Part shown: in pieces, positions 1 to 12,700 of the stretch
How positions within the stretch are numbered: the stretch's first letter is position 1
Layout: the number at the start of each line of letters is the position of its first letter
Source of the DNA: Hanleya hanleyi
Lineage: Eukaryota; Mollusca; Polyplacophora; Lepidopleurida; Hanleyidae
Assembly: GCA_036873755.1 (NCBI GenBank)
Contig: JAVTVY010033749.1
Location: 87,068-151,067 of the forward strand
DNA length: 64,000 nucleotides
Reading direction: 5' to 3'
The notes under the pieces: model-generated
Seen by the model: only the letters and a program-made list of their open reading frames with translations
What the model was told of the DNA's origin: nothing
Database searches by the model: none
Made by a program: the position numbers and the translations under genes

Positions 1-2345
1 TCATAACGCCTCAACTTTCTACGCTATCATAAAGCCTCATCTTTCTACATCATCATAAAGCCTCATCTTTCTACATCATCATAACGCCTCATCTTTCTAC
101 GGTATCATACCGATTCAACTGTCCACAGTATCATATACGCCTCGCCTTTCTACGGTATCATAACGCCTCATCTTTGTACGGAATCATAACGCCTCAACTT
201 TCTAAGGTATCATATAGGCCTCGTCTTTCTACGGTATGATATACACGCCTCATTTTCTACGATACCATATACGCCTCACCTTTCTACAGTATCATATAAG
301 CCTCGTCTTTCTACGGTATCATATACGCCTCATCTTCCTACGGTATGAAAACGCCTCAACTTTCCGCGGTATCATATACGCCTCATCTTTCTACGATATC
401 ATATGCGCTTCATCTTTCTACGGTATCACAACGCCTCAACTTTCTACGGTATCATATATGCCTCACCTTTCTACGATATCATATGCGCCTCATCTTTCTA
501 CGGTATCACAACGCCTCATCTTTCTACGATATCATAACGCCTCATCTTTCTACGATATCATATGAGCCTCATCTTTCTACGATATCATATGCGCCTCATC
601 TTTCTACGGTATCACAACGCCTCAACTTTCTACGTTATCTTAACGCCTCATCTTTCTACGATATCATATGCGCCTCATCTTTCTACGGTATCACAACGCC
701 TCATCTTTCTGCGATATCATATGCGCCTCAACTTTCTACGGTTTCATAACGCTTCATCTTTCTACATCATCATAACGGATCATCTTTCTACGCTATCATG
801 AACCCTCATCTTTCTACATCATCATAAAGCCTCATCTTTCTACAACATCATAAAGCCGCACCTCTCTACGCTATCATAACGCCTCAACTTTCTAGGCTAT
901 CATAAAGCCTCTTCTTTCTACATCATCATAAAGCCTCATTTTTCTACGCTTTCATAAAGCCTAATCTTTCTACATTATCATAAAGCCACAACTTTCTACG
1001 CTATCATAACGCCTCATCTTTCTACATCATCATAAAGCCTCATCTTTCTACATCATCATAAAGCCTCATCTTTCTACATCATCATAACGCCTCATCTTTC
1101 TACGGTATCATAACGATTCAACTGTCCACAGTATCATATACGCCTCGCCTTTCTACGGTATCATAACGCCTCATCTTCCTCCGGTATCATAACGATTCAA
1201 CTGTTTACAGTATCATATACGCCTCGCCTTTCTACGGTATCATAACGCCTCATCTTTGTACGGAATCATAACGCCTCAACTTTCTAAGGTATCATATAGG
1301 CCTCGTCTTTCTACGGTATGATATACACGCCTCATTTTTCTACGAAACCATATACGTCTCACCTTTCTACAGTATCATATACGCCTCATATTTCTACAGT
1401 ATCATAACGCCTCATCTTTCTACAGTATCATATACGCCTCAACTTTCTACATTATCATATACACCTCAAATTGCTACGATATGATATACGCGTCATCTTT
1501 CTACGGTACCATAGCACCTCAAATTTCAACGGTATCATAAAGACTCATCTTTCTACGCTATCATATTGTACGGTATCATATACGCCTGATCTTTCTGTAG
1601 TATTCTATACGCCTCAACTTTCTACGGTGTCATATACACCTCATTTGTCTACAGTATCATATACGCCTCATCTTTCTATGGTATAATAACGCCTCATCTT
1701 TCTACGTTATCATATACGCCTCATCTTTCTTCGGTATGATAACGCCTTAACTGTCTACAGTATCATATGCGCCTCATCTTTCTACGGTATCATAACGCCT
1801 CAACTTTCTACGGTATCATAACGCCTCATCTTTATAGGGTATCATATACGCCTCATCTTTATAGGGTATCATAAAACCTCATCTTTCCACGGCATCATAA
1901 GGCCTCATCTTTCTACGGTATCATAATGATTCAACTGTCCACATATCATATACGCCTCGGCTTCCTATGGTATCATAACGCTTCAATTTTCTACGGTATC
2001 ATATACGCCTCATGTTTCTACGGTGTCATATAAGCCTCAACTGTCTGCTGTATCATATGCGCCTCTTCTTTCTACCGTATCATAAAGCCTCATCTTTCTG
2101 CGGTTTCATAACACCTCATCTTTCTACGGCATCATCACGCCTCATCTTTCTATGGTATCATAACGCATGGACTTTCTTCGATATCATATACGCCTCATCT
2201 TTCTATGGTATCATAACGCCTCATCTTTCTACGATATCCTAAAGCCTCATCTTTCTACGGCATCGTATACGCCTCATCTTTCTTCGGCGTCCTAAGGCCT
2301 CATCTTCCTACAGTATCATAACGCCACAACTTTCTACCGCACCAT
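1..2345. repeat. Satellite-like tandem array, unit about 26-29 bp
   Basis: About 84 diverged units containing CGCCTCATCTTTCTACGGTA followed by TCATA or TCATATA. Unit length varies because of an optional TA insertion. The array is cut by the window's left edge. Open frames inside it are repeat translations (Leu-Ser-Thr-Ile-Ser-Tyr motifs), not genes. A higher-order period of about 1,003 bp links 1-345 with about 1,004-1,390. Confidence 0.95.
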
Positions 2346-2390
2346 ACTCTGCAAATAAGACGCTAAGGAATTATACATCATTTAAACATT

Positions 2391-2565
2391 TTAAGGCCTA
2401 AGCGTGTTTAGAAATATGTCTTGAACCAAACAGGTTACGGTTAAATATGTTTAGATCGAATATATATTTAGAATCTAAACATATTCATTTAGAGAGAATA
2501 GTGAGCAAAAAATGCATGCGTTTAGGAATTAAGCACATATTTCTAAACACGCTTCCTAAGACCGT
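2391..2565. repeat. Small palindromic MITE-like element
   Basis: An 18-bp perfect inverted repeat (AGCGTGTTTAGAAATATG at 2,401-2,418 and its complement at 2,536-2,553) flanks about 120 AT-rich bases holding further short inverted CTAAACATATT/ATTTAG motifs. It sits between two unrelated tandem arrays. No coding capacity. The exact ends and any target duplication are not clear. Confidence 0.55.
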
Positions 2566-2699
2566 TGTTAAGTAGGCTTTTAGGCTCTGGGCGTAGGGTA
2601 CGGTTGACAGATTTTTTTACGAACATATCTGGTAACCGTAATACCCAAAGCGAAGTGTCTCTGAGGTTATAGTATGATTATTGCGCATTTGGGTGGATG

Positions 2700-3545
2700 C
2701 CGGGAAATATTGTTTTGATCAAAATTAGTGAAATATTGTTTTCATCAAAAGGAGTGAAATAATGTTTTCATCAAAAGGAGTGAAATTGTGTTTTCATTCA
2801 AACAATATAGTTTTTTCATCAAAAGGAGCGGGATAGTTTTTTAATCAAAAGGAGTGAAATGATGTTTTCATCAAAATGAGTGAAATAGTGTTTTCATCAA
2901 AAAGAGTGAAATATCCTTTTCATTAAAAGGAGTGAACTAGTGTTTTCATCAAAATGGGTGTAATAGTGTTTTCATAAAAATAAGTGAAATAGCGTTTCTC
3001 AAAAAGGAGTGAAAGTTTTTTTTATCAAAAGGAGTGAATAATGTTTTCATCAAAAGGAGTGAAAAAGTGTTTTCATCAAAAGGAGTGAAATATTGTTTTC
3101 ATCAAAAAAGATTGAAATATTTTTTTTATCAAAAGGCGTGAATTAGTATTTTCATCAAAATGAGTGAAATAGCGTTTTCATCAAAAAGAGTGAAATGTTT
3201 TTTCTATCAAAAGGAGTGAAATAATGTTTTCACTTAAAGGAGTGAAATAGTGTTTTCATCAAAAGGAATTTAATAGTGTTTTTACCAAAAGGAGTGAAAT
3301 AGTGTTTTCATCAAAAGAAATTTAATAGTGTTTTTACCAAAAGGAGTGAAATAGTGTTTTCATCAAAAGGAATTTAATAGTGTTTTTACCAAAAGGAGTG
3401 AAATAGTGTTTTCATCAAAAGAAGTGAAATAGTGTTTTCATCAAAGGAATGAAATAGTTTTTCATCAAGAAGAGTGAAATAGTGTTTTCATCAAAGGAAT
3501 GAAATAGTTTTTCATCAAGAAGAGTGAAAATGATGTTTTCATGAA
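2700..3545. repeat. Tandem array, unit about 27-28 bp
   Basis: About 30 diverged copies of a unit containing TTTTCATCAAAAGGAGTGAA, with many one-base indels. The part 3,260-3,420 has a local two-unit pattern in which GGAATTTAATAGTG variants alternate with GGAGTGAAATAGTG. The short minus-strand open frame over its right edge is a repeat artefact. Confidence 0.93.
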
Positions 3546-5593
3546 AAACAGTGGAATAGTGTGTTTACTGGCGGGAAATCGTAGCCTGGTGTACTTGAGC
3601 CTGCACTGAACATCTTTATCACAGGAAAAAAGAAGAGCCTGCTGCTGTTGATGCAATTATCTAACCTTGTATTACTTGAGGTAGGTTAAATGTAGTTACG
3701 GTATAAATGTTAAAATGTTAATGTCTTGAAATGTAAAGCTGATAAAGACTGGGTGCATCACTACTGTACCATATAAGTTTGTTGTTGTTGTTGTTGGTGG
3801 TGCTGTTTTCAATGGTGTTAAAATGCAATATGTCTGAAATTACTAACAATACGGATCTAAAACTTTGTGTGTACTTTCTAGTGTCTTGTGGTATTTAACA
3901 GCATTTATATGCAAAATTAATTTAAAATGTTTGTCAACCTTTTCTTTGAACATTTGGTGCAGCAGTTTGGAAATTTTAATCTTAAATAACCGCATAAATA
4001 ATAATTATAGAATATTCATGGTACTCGGCTAGGAGGCATATATGAAATATTCAATTCAGAAAACTGATGATTTATTAACTCTGGATTTCATTATTATTTT
4101 TATTCAAATGCCCTATTATATGGCGAATATTTTTTACTGAAAAACATATTAAAGATAATGGCTAACTAAACATTTCAAGGCCTCATATTTGTTTTCAAAA
4201 AAGGTACATGAAAATGTCAGTATTGCAAATTGAGATTTGGTTCACCAGAATTGATAAAGTTGACAAAAAATTTAAAATAATTGTTTAAAATAATGTTAAC
4301 GAGCACAAGACTATAAAGAGTACACACATGAAACTTCAAATATCTATTCTGAATAATTTGGGAAATATTGCAGTTCATTCAAAACATGCGGTCAACACAG
4401 GTTTGGCCTTTTAAAAGGGACTGGGCACAAGAATAGGGAGTAGACAAATGAAACATAATAGATGTTAACTACTAAAATCGTTCATATAGTAGACCTTCGT
4501 CTAAAGACATATTCCTTGTCAGATTTTCTAGACTGCTGTACAATTTAAGTCATATGTTTATAATTAGATCATTAACACATTTGGAGTTAATTTTTACTTT
4601 AATTAGCTACTTCTTAAATAATCCACACTTTATTATGTAATCCGAAATCAATATATTTGCCACTTCAGCATTTTTTTTTGTCTCGAGCAGTGATATTTGG
4701 TCTCATGTAGTCCCACCCCAATCTGTGGTATTGTGGCCCCGTACAGTAAATCCAGTTTTGTGCTTGTTTAGTATTAGACAGTACACTCGGCAGTACACTC
4801 GTAGTATATGTAGGCTATACTAATCTCGCTGCTGAATTTGTAAGTAAGCCGACAGAGACAGTGATATAAACCGGCAGACTCCTATATTTTCGACTCATTT
4901 TATGTTCTTAAAAACCCAATAATCTCTCCTACAATTTTCTTCTTTCAAATTCAGATATAACTCGGAATATTGAAACGTCAGAAAAAGATAAATTGCAATT
5001 CTTCGTTCTGGATGGTTCCAATTTATTGTGCACGTGAAATTCTCATTGATTGTATTCACTATTTACCATTTCACCATTTCATTTAGTTACAAACATTTAT
5101 GTTTCAGTTTGAAAGGGAATTATCCTTTCTGAATCCACACTTGACCATGGTAATTCTGACAGAAAAATGGATAACGGTCCTAAGGAAAATGGATGGGATT
5201 TTAAAGTTGATCACAAACAAGTACCCAATTTTAACTGGCTATAGTTTCATTTCATTCCTGTATGCTTCCATCTGTTTGAATTATATTTTTCATTGTATAA
5301 TTTATTTATATGGGAGAGTTCTAGGTCTAGAAAGCTAACATATAATTACTATTATAAGCTATATCCCGAAAAAAGCGATGTTGCAGGAGGGAAAAACAGA
5401 GAGATTTTATTAACCATAATAACTTGTCTTCCAGCACTGAAAAGAGCGTTGATATAATTTGAGTATATGTAACCTAAGGCACCATCTGTCTTAATTGTTA
5501 GCAGTATGGAGATTGAGAGGACAATGGGTACTGCCGAGAGGTAAGAATACTGATCAGCGTTACGGATTTTATATTTTTGAAACATCATGATGT
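3546..5593. other. AT-rich stretch, no gene recognised
   Basis: A short TTG/TGG microsatellite lies at about 3,779-3,806. The rest is AT-rich unique-looking DNA. Two open frames of about 80 codons (5,099-5,338 plus and 5,352-5,588 minus) have no recognisable motif, codon bias or splice context, and I do not call them. Confidence 0.6.
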
Positions 5594-5790
5594 CTTGTCG
5601 GCATCATTGAAAACTGTTGACCGCTTCTCTCTTGCAGGAAACTAGCCTATGTTTATGTATACTATGATTGTCTTTTTGAATTTTGGGCTAATACTGTTAT
5701 ATGGATATGGAATAGGTCTTTGAATTATGAACGCGGATATTCTTTAATGGACGACGGCTGAATTATGAATGACGGACTAGACGCTTGTAT
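5594..5790. repeat. Dispersed repeat, copy 1 (partner at 35,152-35,310)
   Basis: It shares ordered blocks with 35,152-35,310: ATCATTGAAAACTGTTGACC, then AATAGGTCTTT, then GACGGCTGAAT. The blocks keep spacing and orientation. The family is unrecognised. Confidence 0.6.
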
Positions 5791-5879
5791 TATTAAACAT
5801 AACATTACAAGAGTGGCGGAAAGCAACATTGCAACATTTTACATTGGTTAACATTGGTTAAGGAAACCAAACATTTTAC

Positions 5880-6075
5880 AAAATTAAAAGTGTGGTGGAA
5901 AACGATGTCGGTGTACTGACAAGAATTCAGATGACCTCATAGATAAATATACTTACTGCATATTTCTAAAAACATCAAAAGAGCCAAAAGTGATCCGCGT
6001 GATGATTTGTATCCTAGCCATACTTTTATTGTAGATGTTCATGTTGACATCTTAAATGACATGACCGCATGGCCC
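5880..6075 (+). repeat. TRIM-like terminal-repeat relative, solo-type copy
   Basis: It is homologous to 50,905-51,125 (both contain GCATATTTCTAAAAACATCA, then AAAAGTGATCC, TTTTTATTGTAG and TGTTCATGT in the same order). It is more distantly related to the end of the 155-bp direct repeats at 54,829-55,454, seen on their minus strand. The last part (TTTATTGTA, then TGTTCATGT) matches the repeat-to-internal junction of the complete copy. Confidence 0.55.
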
Positions 6076-6827
6076 GGCCCCTCATTATCCGGAGAGTGAA
6101 TCAGTCTGTCAAATTTGGGGCCCAGAGTACAGAGCTAGATCTGATAATGGAAATGGATGTAAGTATATTGCTTGAAGCAAATTTTAAAAATGAACAACAG
6201 CGTTTAACAGTCAATTGTGAAGAAGTGTGGCCGACAGAGACATTTTATTCTCTGGGTGGGAAAAGGATGACAATTTGTCAAAAACTGTATATACTGGAGG
6301 GGTTTCTCTTTACAGTATGTGACATTATTTTCAATCAATGTCCTGGTTACTGTTTGTAAAATATGAAAATTCACTATTTACTCGTGTCTGTGAGCAATGG
6401 ATATTGGTGAGCTAATTATTTGTATTTTCTTTATGCCTCAAGTCAAAGAACGCTGATCTACACAAGAAGAAGAAGAGCTCTTCCCGTGTCGTTCATAAGA
6501 ATGGTGGAACCACCGTGAATAGCTGTTGTGGGAGATGCTGTGGCGATTCATGCCGGGAAACACTTCAAATTTGCACTTCAACTGGTACTGATATCTTCAA
6601 TTGCTACTGATATCTTACTACGTTTTCGATTTGTCGTATCTCAAATGCTACCAGGTTTTGGGACTTCTACAGATGGTTCTCCTGGAGGACGAGGCGGCCT
6701 TCCATAAGGGTGAAACCTCCTCAAATTTGAATAAAAATAACTTTTATTGAATTCAAGAACCAAGATTAATTTTGATCATCCTGTATCATGACACCATGAT
6801 AAAAAGTAAATCCATAGGTTCATCTGC
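6076..6827. other. No gene recognised
   Basis: It holds a 96-codon open frame (6,069-6,359 plus) that begins in repeat sequence and matches no family I recognise. An AATAAAAATAA motif at about 6,731 could be a poly(A) signal of an unseen plus-strand exon. Nothing else supports a gene. Confidence 0.5.
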
Positions 6828-6953
6828 TAGGTGTTCAACCTGATTAAAGCCAGATCAACAAAAAAACACTCCCCATCTTACTTGTCGCTCAAGTCAAATG
6901 GGGAGCGTTCCTTTCAGGTCTGGTTTTAATCAGCTTGGTAGGTGTCGTGCTAT
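6828..6953. repeat. MITE with imperfect inverted ends, copy 1
   Basis: The ends are inverted: TGATTAAAGCCAGA on the left and TCTGGTTTTAATCA on the right, each flanked by TAGGTGT. The core CAAATGGGGAGCGTTC recurs at 15,405-15,493, where the same order of blocks is seen. It abuts and probably truncates the Penelope-like pseudogene on its right. Confidence 0.7.
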
Positions 6954-7440
6954 TTTGTGATTGTTAAATAAATCATTCAGAGTAAATACTGTTTGGGGGT
7001 AAGTAGGCGTATTCGACGATGGTGTGCTTATACTTAATTCCTTAACCAGCAGCTGATAATAGTAATATTTACATATGAATATTATATTATTTGGAGCTTT
7101 GTCTCCTGGGACTATGGTGAATTTACTCTGGAGATTCGCATTTTCCTTCAGATTCAGTAATTGTTTCACTTGGGTAAGGGTACTACTGTCAATATGGCGG
7201 ATTGTTTCATCGACCTTGTTCTTGGTGAAGTCCAGCCAGTCATCGAGTACTGTGGGTTCAAATTTTTCTGGTTTTGGCCACTCAATAACATACTCTTCCA
7301 GTGCAGTCGGGACTATCTTCTGCTCCGCCTTCAGGTTCAATCTTCTCGGCTCTCTCATCAGGAGTGTTTTAGGTCTTCGTCACTCACTATATCAAGGTTA
7401 CCAGTCACAACATATTTGCATGGTGTATAGATAAAGTTCG
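6930..7440 (-). pseudogene. Penelope-like element protein, N-terminal RT-region fragment
   Basis: The minus-strand frame 7,358-6,930 has the pattern of the segment before the reverse transcriptase in Penelope-like elements: a basic MREPRRLN stretch, then a Trp/Lys-rich helix, then FTIVPGDKAPNNIIFICKYY (family pattern: pADKasNNivfvCKkyY), then a NTPTY...NNHK block. The family normally continues into the RT fingers and palm. Here it runs into the MITE at 6,828-6,953 and stops. Upstream, 7,359-7,440 encodes a further family-like stretch (YVVTGNLDIVSDEDL) in another frame, so at least one single-base frameshift lies near 7,366. This is a dead fragment. The family assignment rests on motif recognition only. 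Confidence 0.6.
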
Positions 7441-7675
7441 ACGACTCTCAATCACAACTATAGCCTCCAGACGTGTATATGTTCCAGTCAAACTCCTTGA
7501 CAGCATTAGATCAACTGAAAATTTTGGTGGCTATAGATTTAGTATACTTATATGAAATGCTAGGGGGTTCTCTGAACTCAAAATATTTTGGTACAGCGTT
7601 GCGTACCTCTGGATCATTCAGGATTCGTGGTAAATTATTCGTTCAGTCCTTCATCAAAGCAGTTGAGTTGTTTAG

Positions 7676-8262
7676 CCTGACTTAGAGATTGGTTGTTTAG
7701 CCGTGTCGTGACTTAGTGAATGGTTGACTAGCCTCGTAGTGACTTAGTGATTGGTTGTTTAGCCTTGCCGTGACTTTGTAATTGGTTGTTCAGCCTTGTC
7801 ATGACTTACTGATGGGTTGTTTGGCCTTATCGTGATTGAGTGATTGGTTGTTAGCCTTGCCGTGACTTAGTGATTGGTTGTTTAGCCTTGTCGTGACTTA
7901 GGGATTGGTTGATTAGCCTTGTCGTGACGTAGTGATTGATTATTTAGCCTTGTCGTCACTTAGCAATTGGTTGTTTAGCCTTGTCGTGACTTGGTGATTG
8001 GTTGTTTAGCCTTGTCGTGACATAGTGATTGGCTGTTCAGCCTTGTCGTGACTTAGTGATTGATTGTTTAACCTTGTCGTGACTTAGTGACTGGTTGTTT
8101 AGCTTTGTCGTGACTTAATGGTTGTTTAGCCTTGTCGTGATTAGTGATTGACTGTTTAGCCTTGTCGTGACTTACTGATTGGTTGGTTAGCCTTGTCGTG
8201 ACTTAGTCATTGGTTGTTTAGCCTTGTCGTGACTTAGTGATTGTTTGTTTAGCCTTGTCAAA
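7676..8262. repeat. Tandem array, 31-bp unit
   Basis: About 18-19 copies of a unit containing TTAGCCTTGTCGTGACTTAG then TGATTGGTTGT, with point changes and a few short deletions (for example near 8,115-8,150). One isolated unit remains beside the related repeat at 17,130-17,160, so the array probably expanded from the left end of that dispersed repeat. Confidence 0.93.
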
Positions 8263-8770
8263 TCAGTTTCTGCGAAACTGCTTCATGACGTTGATTGATA
8301 TCGTCACATTTTACACCGACTCTGGTATGTGAGACTAGGAGAGAGAAGTATACCCCATATATAGCCCATTCTGGATATTTTTGGTCCATGAATTTTTCGA
8401 ACGTCGAAAAGGTAATCATCTCTCTCTCTCTTGTTGTAGTGTCGACTCGAGAGAAAACCTTTTCACCTTTATAGAGATAGCTATGAATATAGAGATAGCT
8501 ATGAATATCGAGATAGCTATGAATATGATGCAACAGGTGGACTATCGGCATTTTCCTTCAGATTCAGCGATGGTGAACATGAACATGTATCATTCACGGT
8601 GCCACCTATATAGGGATTATCCAAAACAGGATTATTGAAAAACAAAAATATGGTCTATATAGCGTTTGGTGAATGTAAAGGAACTGGCTTTAAAATGATC
8701 ATTAGCAAAGACAGCGGTTGCCTGGACAGAGATTAAGGAAACAGTGTTTTAATTAATTTATCTGATTTAT
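8246..8770. repeat. Dispersed repeat, copy A left half
   Basis: It matches 17,145-17,510 (copy B) nearly throughout: AATCAGTTTCTG, then CATGACGTTGATTGA, then ATTTTTGGTCCATGAATTT, then AACTGGCTTTAAAATGATCA, then CAGTGTTTTAATTAATT. It has a local expansion GATAGCTATGAATAT x3 at about 8,473-8,530. It stops at CTGAT, where a terminal-inverted-repeat element is inserted. Its right half resumes at 14,531. Confidence 0.8.
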
Positions 8771-9749
8771 CCGTGTAACCTTGCACAGTTCGATTTTCGT
8801 TTTTGGTTTCTCAATATTAAAAATTGGAATTTGATCGTCAATTTTCAATTTTCGTTTTTTGTTTCTGTAATCTCAAAATCAAAAATTGAAATTTGACCGT
8901 CAATTTTCAATTTTTGATTTTGGAGATTACAAAAACAAAAAACCAAAAGTTGAAATTTGACGGTCAAATCGTTTTTCAAATCGTTTCGTTTTTCGTTTTG
9001 CTTCACACAAAAATGAAAATCAAATATTGAAAATTGCCTCGGTTTTACGTTTTTTTGTTTTTAACTTTGACGTATCAAACGTAACTTCGCACGTGGAAGG
9101 GTTATGATGTCACTTCCGGTACGACGAGTGGAATAGAAAACGCAAATCGTGTCGTGTAAGAGGTGTGGCACATGCGAGGCATGTGACCAACTAGGCCATC
9201 CTCGGGGGCAGTGTATCGATCGATTTGTTAGGTTATCTAAACACTGCCTTGGTTAATTGCTCACGGTAGTTCTGGATAAAAATAAACCTATTGGTGAACA
9301 GGCTCAGCTGGCTCATTACGCCAATCCACTGCATGGTTTGAGATGTGACATCGCTGGCATAACTTTGATGTTCGGCTGAAATCGACATCGAGAGTCAAAG
9401 CAAAAACCGCCGGCTTGGGATACCGACATGCTAATTCAAAATAACCTTGGGGAATGAAATGTTCGAGATTGAGGCAACGCCGCAAGGCAACTACTCATGA
9501 ACTCAATCGAATCACCAAAATTGTCCAGATAAGCCCTGTGCGAGGATTCACGATTTACTTGGATTTGTGAAGATGCACCAGACAGGTCTGGACAGGTGTC
9601 ATCCCGCTGTTCTCATTGGTTATTGGCATTTAGGCCTTAGCCAATCAGGACGCAGTCTTAGATTTTCTCATTTCTAAAAATAGATGTTTAGAGTGCTATA
9701 AAAGCGAACAGCATTCATGCACACAACCGCTATTCGTTATTGATTTAAA

Positions 9750-12700
9750 CAAGCAGCCAGAGGATGCTAGGTCCCCCGCCGAAATGGCAGCACAGCAATA
9801 TTTTTTAGCATTGTTGGTCTCGGGGATATACATGAGGGAGGCAACTGCTGCTTCATAGGCGTTGGATGTGGAAGGGTCTTTCTGCCTTCCCAAGTTTTAA
9901 GATCAACTCAGAACGATTGACTGAAAGTTGATTGCTTCTGTGATATAGTTTCCATGCAGTGAAGCACCGAGAAGCATCCCCAAGTGACATCTCAAGGCAT
10001 TATCTGCAAACCAAATTTGACGAGAAGCTGAAGGCATCCTCAACCTATTGCCCGGAAACCAAATTTTAAATTTGCCACCAGTTGTCGCCACCTGTAGGTG
10101 CAAGTGAGCGAAATGCAATCCCAAGCATCATCTCATGGCATGGTAGCCTACATGTATTAGCCTATAGTATCTTCTACAGGGGGCCAATGATCGGCTGATG
10201 CAGCAACAACAACATTTTCCCAGTTAGACGGCAGATTTTGAAATCAAAAACGAGGCCGCGCTATGTCATCAGTCAACTGAGACAGTCACGTGGTTGTGTA
10301 TGAAGATTGGGGTGGGTCTTATCTAATAGTGATCCAATGAAAATGCTCGTATTAGTTTAAAATGGCGGGGTCGAATGACCAATCACTGAACGGGAGACAG
10401 CTGGAACAGTACGTTGACACTGTCTGTTAATACAGGGGCGTCGGAAGCAAATTCAAAGTGGTACGGCCACTATCATTGCACTTTAGGTGAGGATCCAGGG
10501 GCCGCCCAGGCCCCAGATGCTCCTGGGGTCTAGATCGCCGAAGAAGCGTTCTGAGCGATTTCTGGCGTCAATCAAAATCACTCTGCATTGAAGTGTATTT
10601 TTAGTTCTTTCCTAACCCTTTTACCATGAAAACGCAATCGATGGTGGTTTTCTGCGATGCTGAATTACAACAAATTGTGTATAGTATAGTACTGTATCCT
10701 AGGCACATCGTGTAGAAGTAACCGAGATGATGCATCGATAATGTATACCAAATTTTACATTGAGCATTTGAACAGTGTCAGAGATAGAGATCATTAATGA
10801 TTTGACATAAATTAGAGATGGTTGCCCATCCTTCCCCTCACTCAGAGGAACTAATGTGGTTATTCATTAATGCAAGTCTCTTCATACATCGATGCTGTAA
10901 ATCAAGTTTCGTATAGAACATTTGAATGGTATCAGAGATAAACATCATTAAAGATTTTGAATAAATTAAAGATGGCCGCCAAGAATTCCGCCCAATCAGA
11001 GAAACCAGATCTGTCATTCATCGTAAGTCTCTTGATGCATCAATGATGTATACCAAATTTTACACTGAGCACTCCAACGGAATCAGAGATAGAGATCATT
11101 AATGATTTTGCCTAAATTGAAGATGGCCACCAAGGTTTTCAGTCAATCAGGTCCCGATTCAAAGTATCTGGATGTATCGATGATATATACCAACCTTCAT
11201 ATAAAACAATTGAATGGTAACCGAGATATGTAGGCTATCATTATCGATTTCGCATGAATTAAAGATGGCCTCCAGGGTTCCCAGCTAATCAGAAAAGCCT
11301 GTTTGGTAATTCGTTGAAAGTTGCTTGATGTATCGATGATGTATATCAAATTTCGTATAGAACAGTTGAATGGTTTCCGAGATATGGATCATTATCCATT
11401 TTGCATGAAATTAAAGATGGCTGCTAAGGTTCCCACCCAATCAGGTCCCAATTCTATAGGCTTCTGGTCCTTGACTAGGTAAATAAGCATACCAAATTTG
11501 GAATTCATCAGCGGAACAGTTTTCCGGCTATCTCCCTCACGAACGGACGTACGGACAGACGGACGTACAAGATGATGACAATACCCCATGGCCAAAAATG
11601 GCCGAGGGGTAAAAACATGGGTCTGTGCCTGATAAATTTTAAGCCTTTGGGGTTGCAACTCATTCATAGAAAGCTCCCTGTACATGAACAACTGCACTGA
11701 CAACTGCATGCCATCATCTGTCAGTCTGAAGACCAGCAAGGTTGAATTCAGTTCAATTCAAGAAATTGATCATATGCACAGTGTGCACCCAAACATTAGG
11801 AACACAGTTGTAATTAATATAGTAATATACATGTGTGGACACAAATGATTCGTGCAGAAGCTTCAGGGTAAATCATATGATGTGCAATACAATTATTTGT
11901 TAGCAAAATTGAAGGAAATGTTGTCCTTCGTTTAAGATGACACGAAATTCAAAAATCAGGGATTCAGTACTGCGGGAATTTCCCCGCCAGTTATTTCACA
12001 TTATACTTCTGAAATAAAATATGGTTCATGCAAAAGCTTTAGGGTAAATCATATGATGTGGAATAGAATGATTTCAATAGCAAAATTGAAGGCCCATTTT
12101 GACACGGACAAGAAGAAGAGAAACTCAGTGGTGCCACCTTCAGGCAGATGTTGCTGAAATACAATACGGACTGGCGTCCTGTTGCAAGGAATGCGTATTC
12201 CGAATTTCGGAATAATCCAACACAGCATTAGGAAGTTATCGCTTCGAACAGATGTACACGGAAAAAAAATCTATTTTGACCCAGTGGCGCCACCTTCGGG
12301 CCGATGTTGCTGAAATGCAATACGGACTGGCCTCTTGTCGCAAGGAATGCGAATGCTGAATTTCGGAAGAATCCAACAAAGCGTTAGGAAGTTATCGCTT
12401 CGAACAGACATGCACGGACGTACACGAACATCCACGGACTCAAAGAAGCAAGAACCAGTGGAGCTACCTTCAGGCAGATGTTGCTGAAATGTAATACGGA
12501 CTGGCGTCTTGTCACAAGGAATGCGTATTCTAATTTTGGAAGAATCCAACAAAACTTTAGGAAGTTATCGCTTCGAACAGACATGCACGGACGTACACGG
12601 ACATCCACGGATGCAAAGAAGCAAGAACTAGTGGCGCCACCTTCAGGCAGATGTTGCTGAAATGCAATACGGACTGGCCTCTTGTCGCAAGGAATGCGAA

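Noticed and set aside
236..2242. Open frames with FLRYH or LSTISY motifs
   Set aside because: Translations of the 26-29-bp satellite.
1..3545. CRISPR array, suggested by regular short repeats
   Set aside because: Units are contiguous without unique spacers, in eukaryotic DNA with no cas genes.
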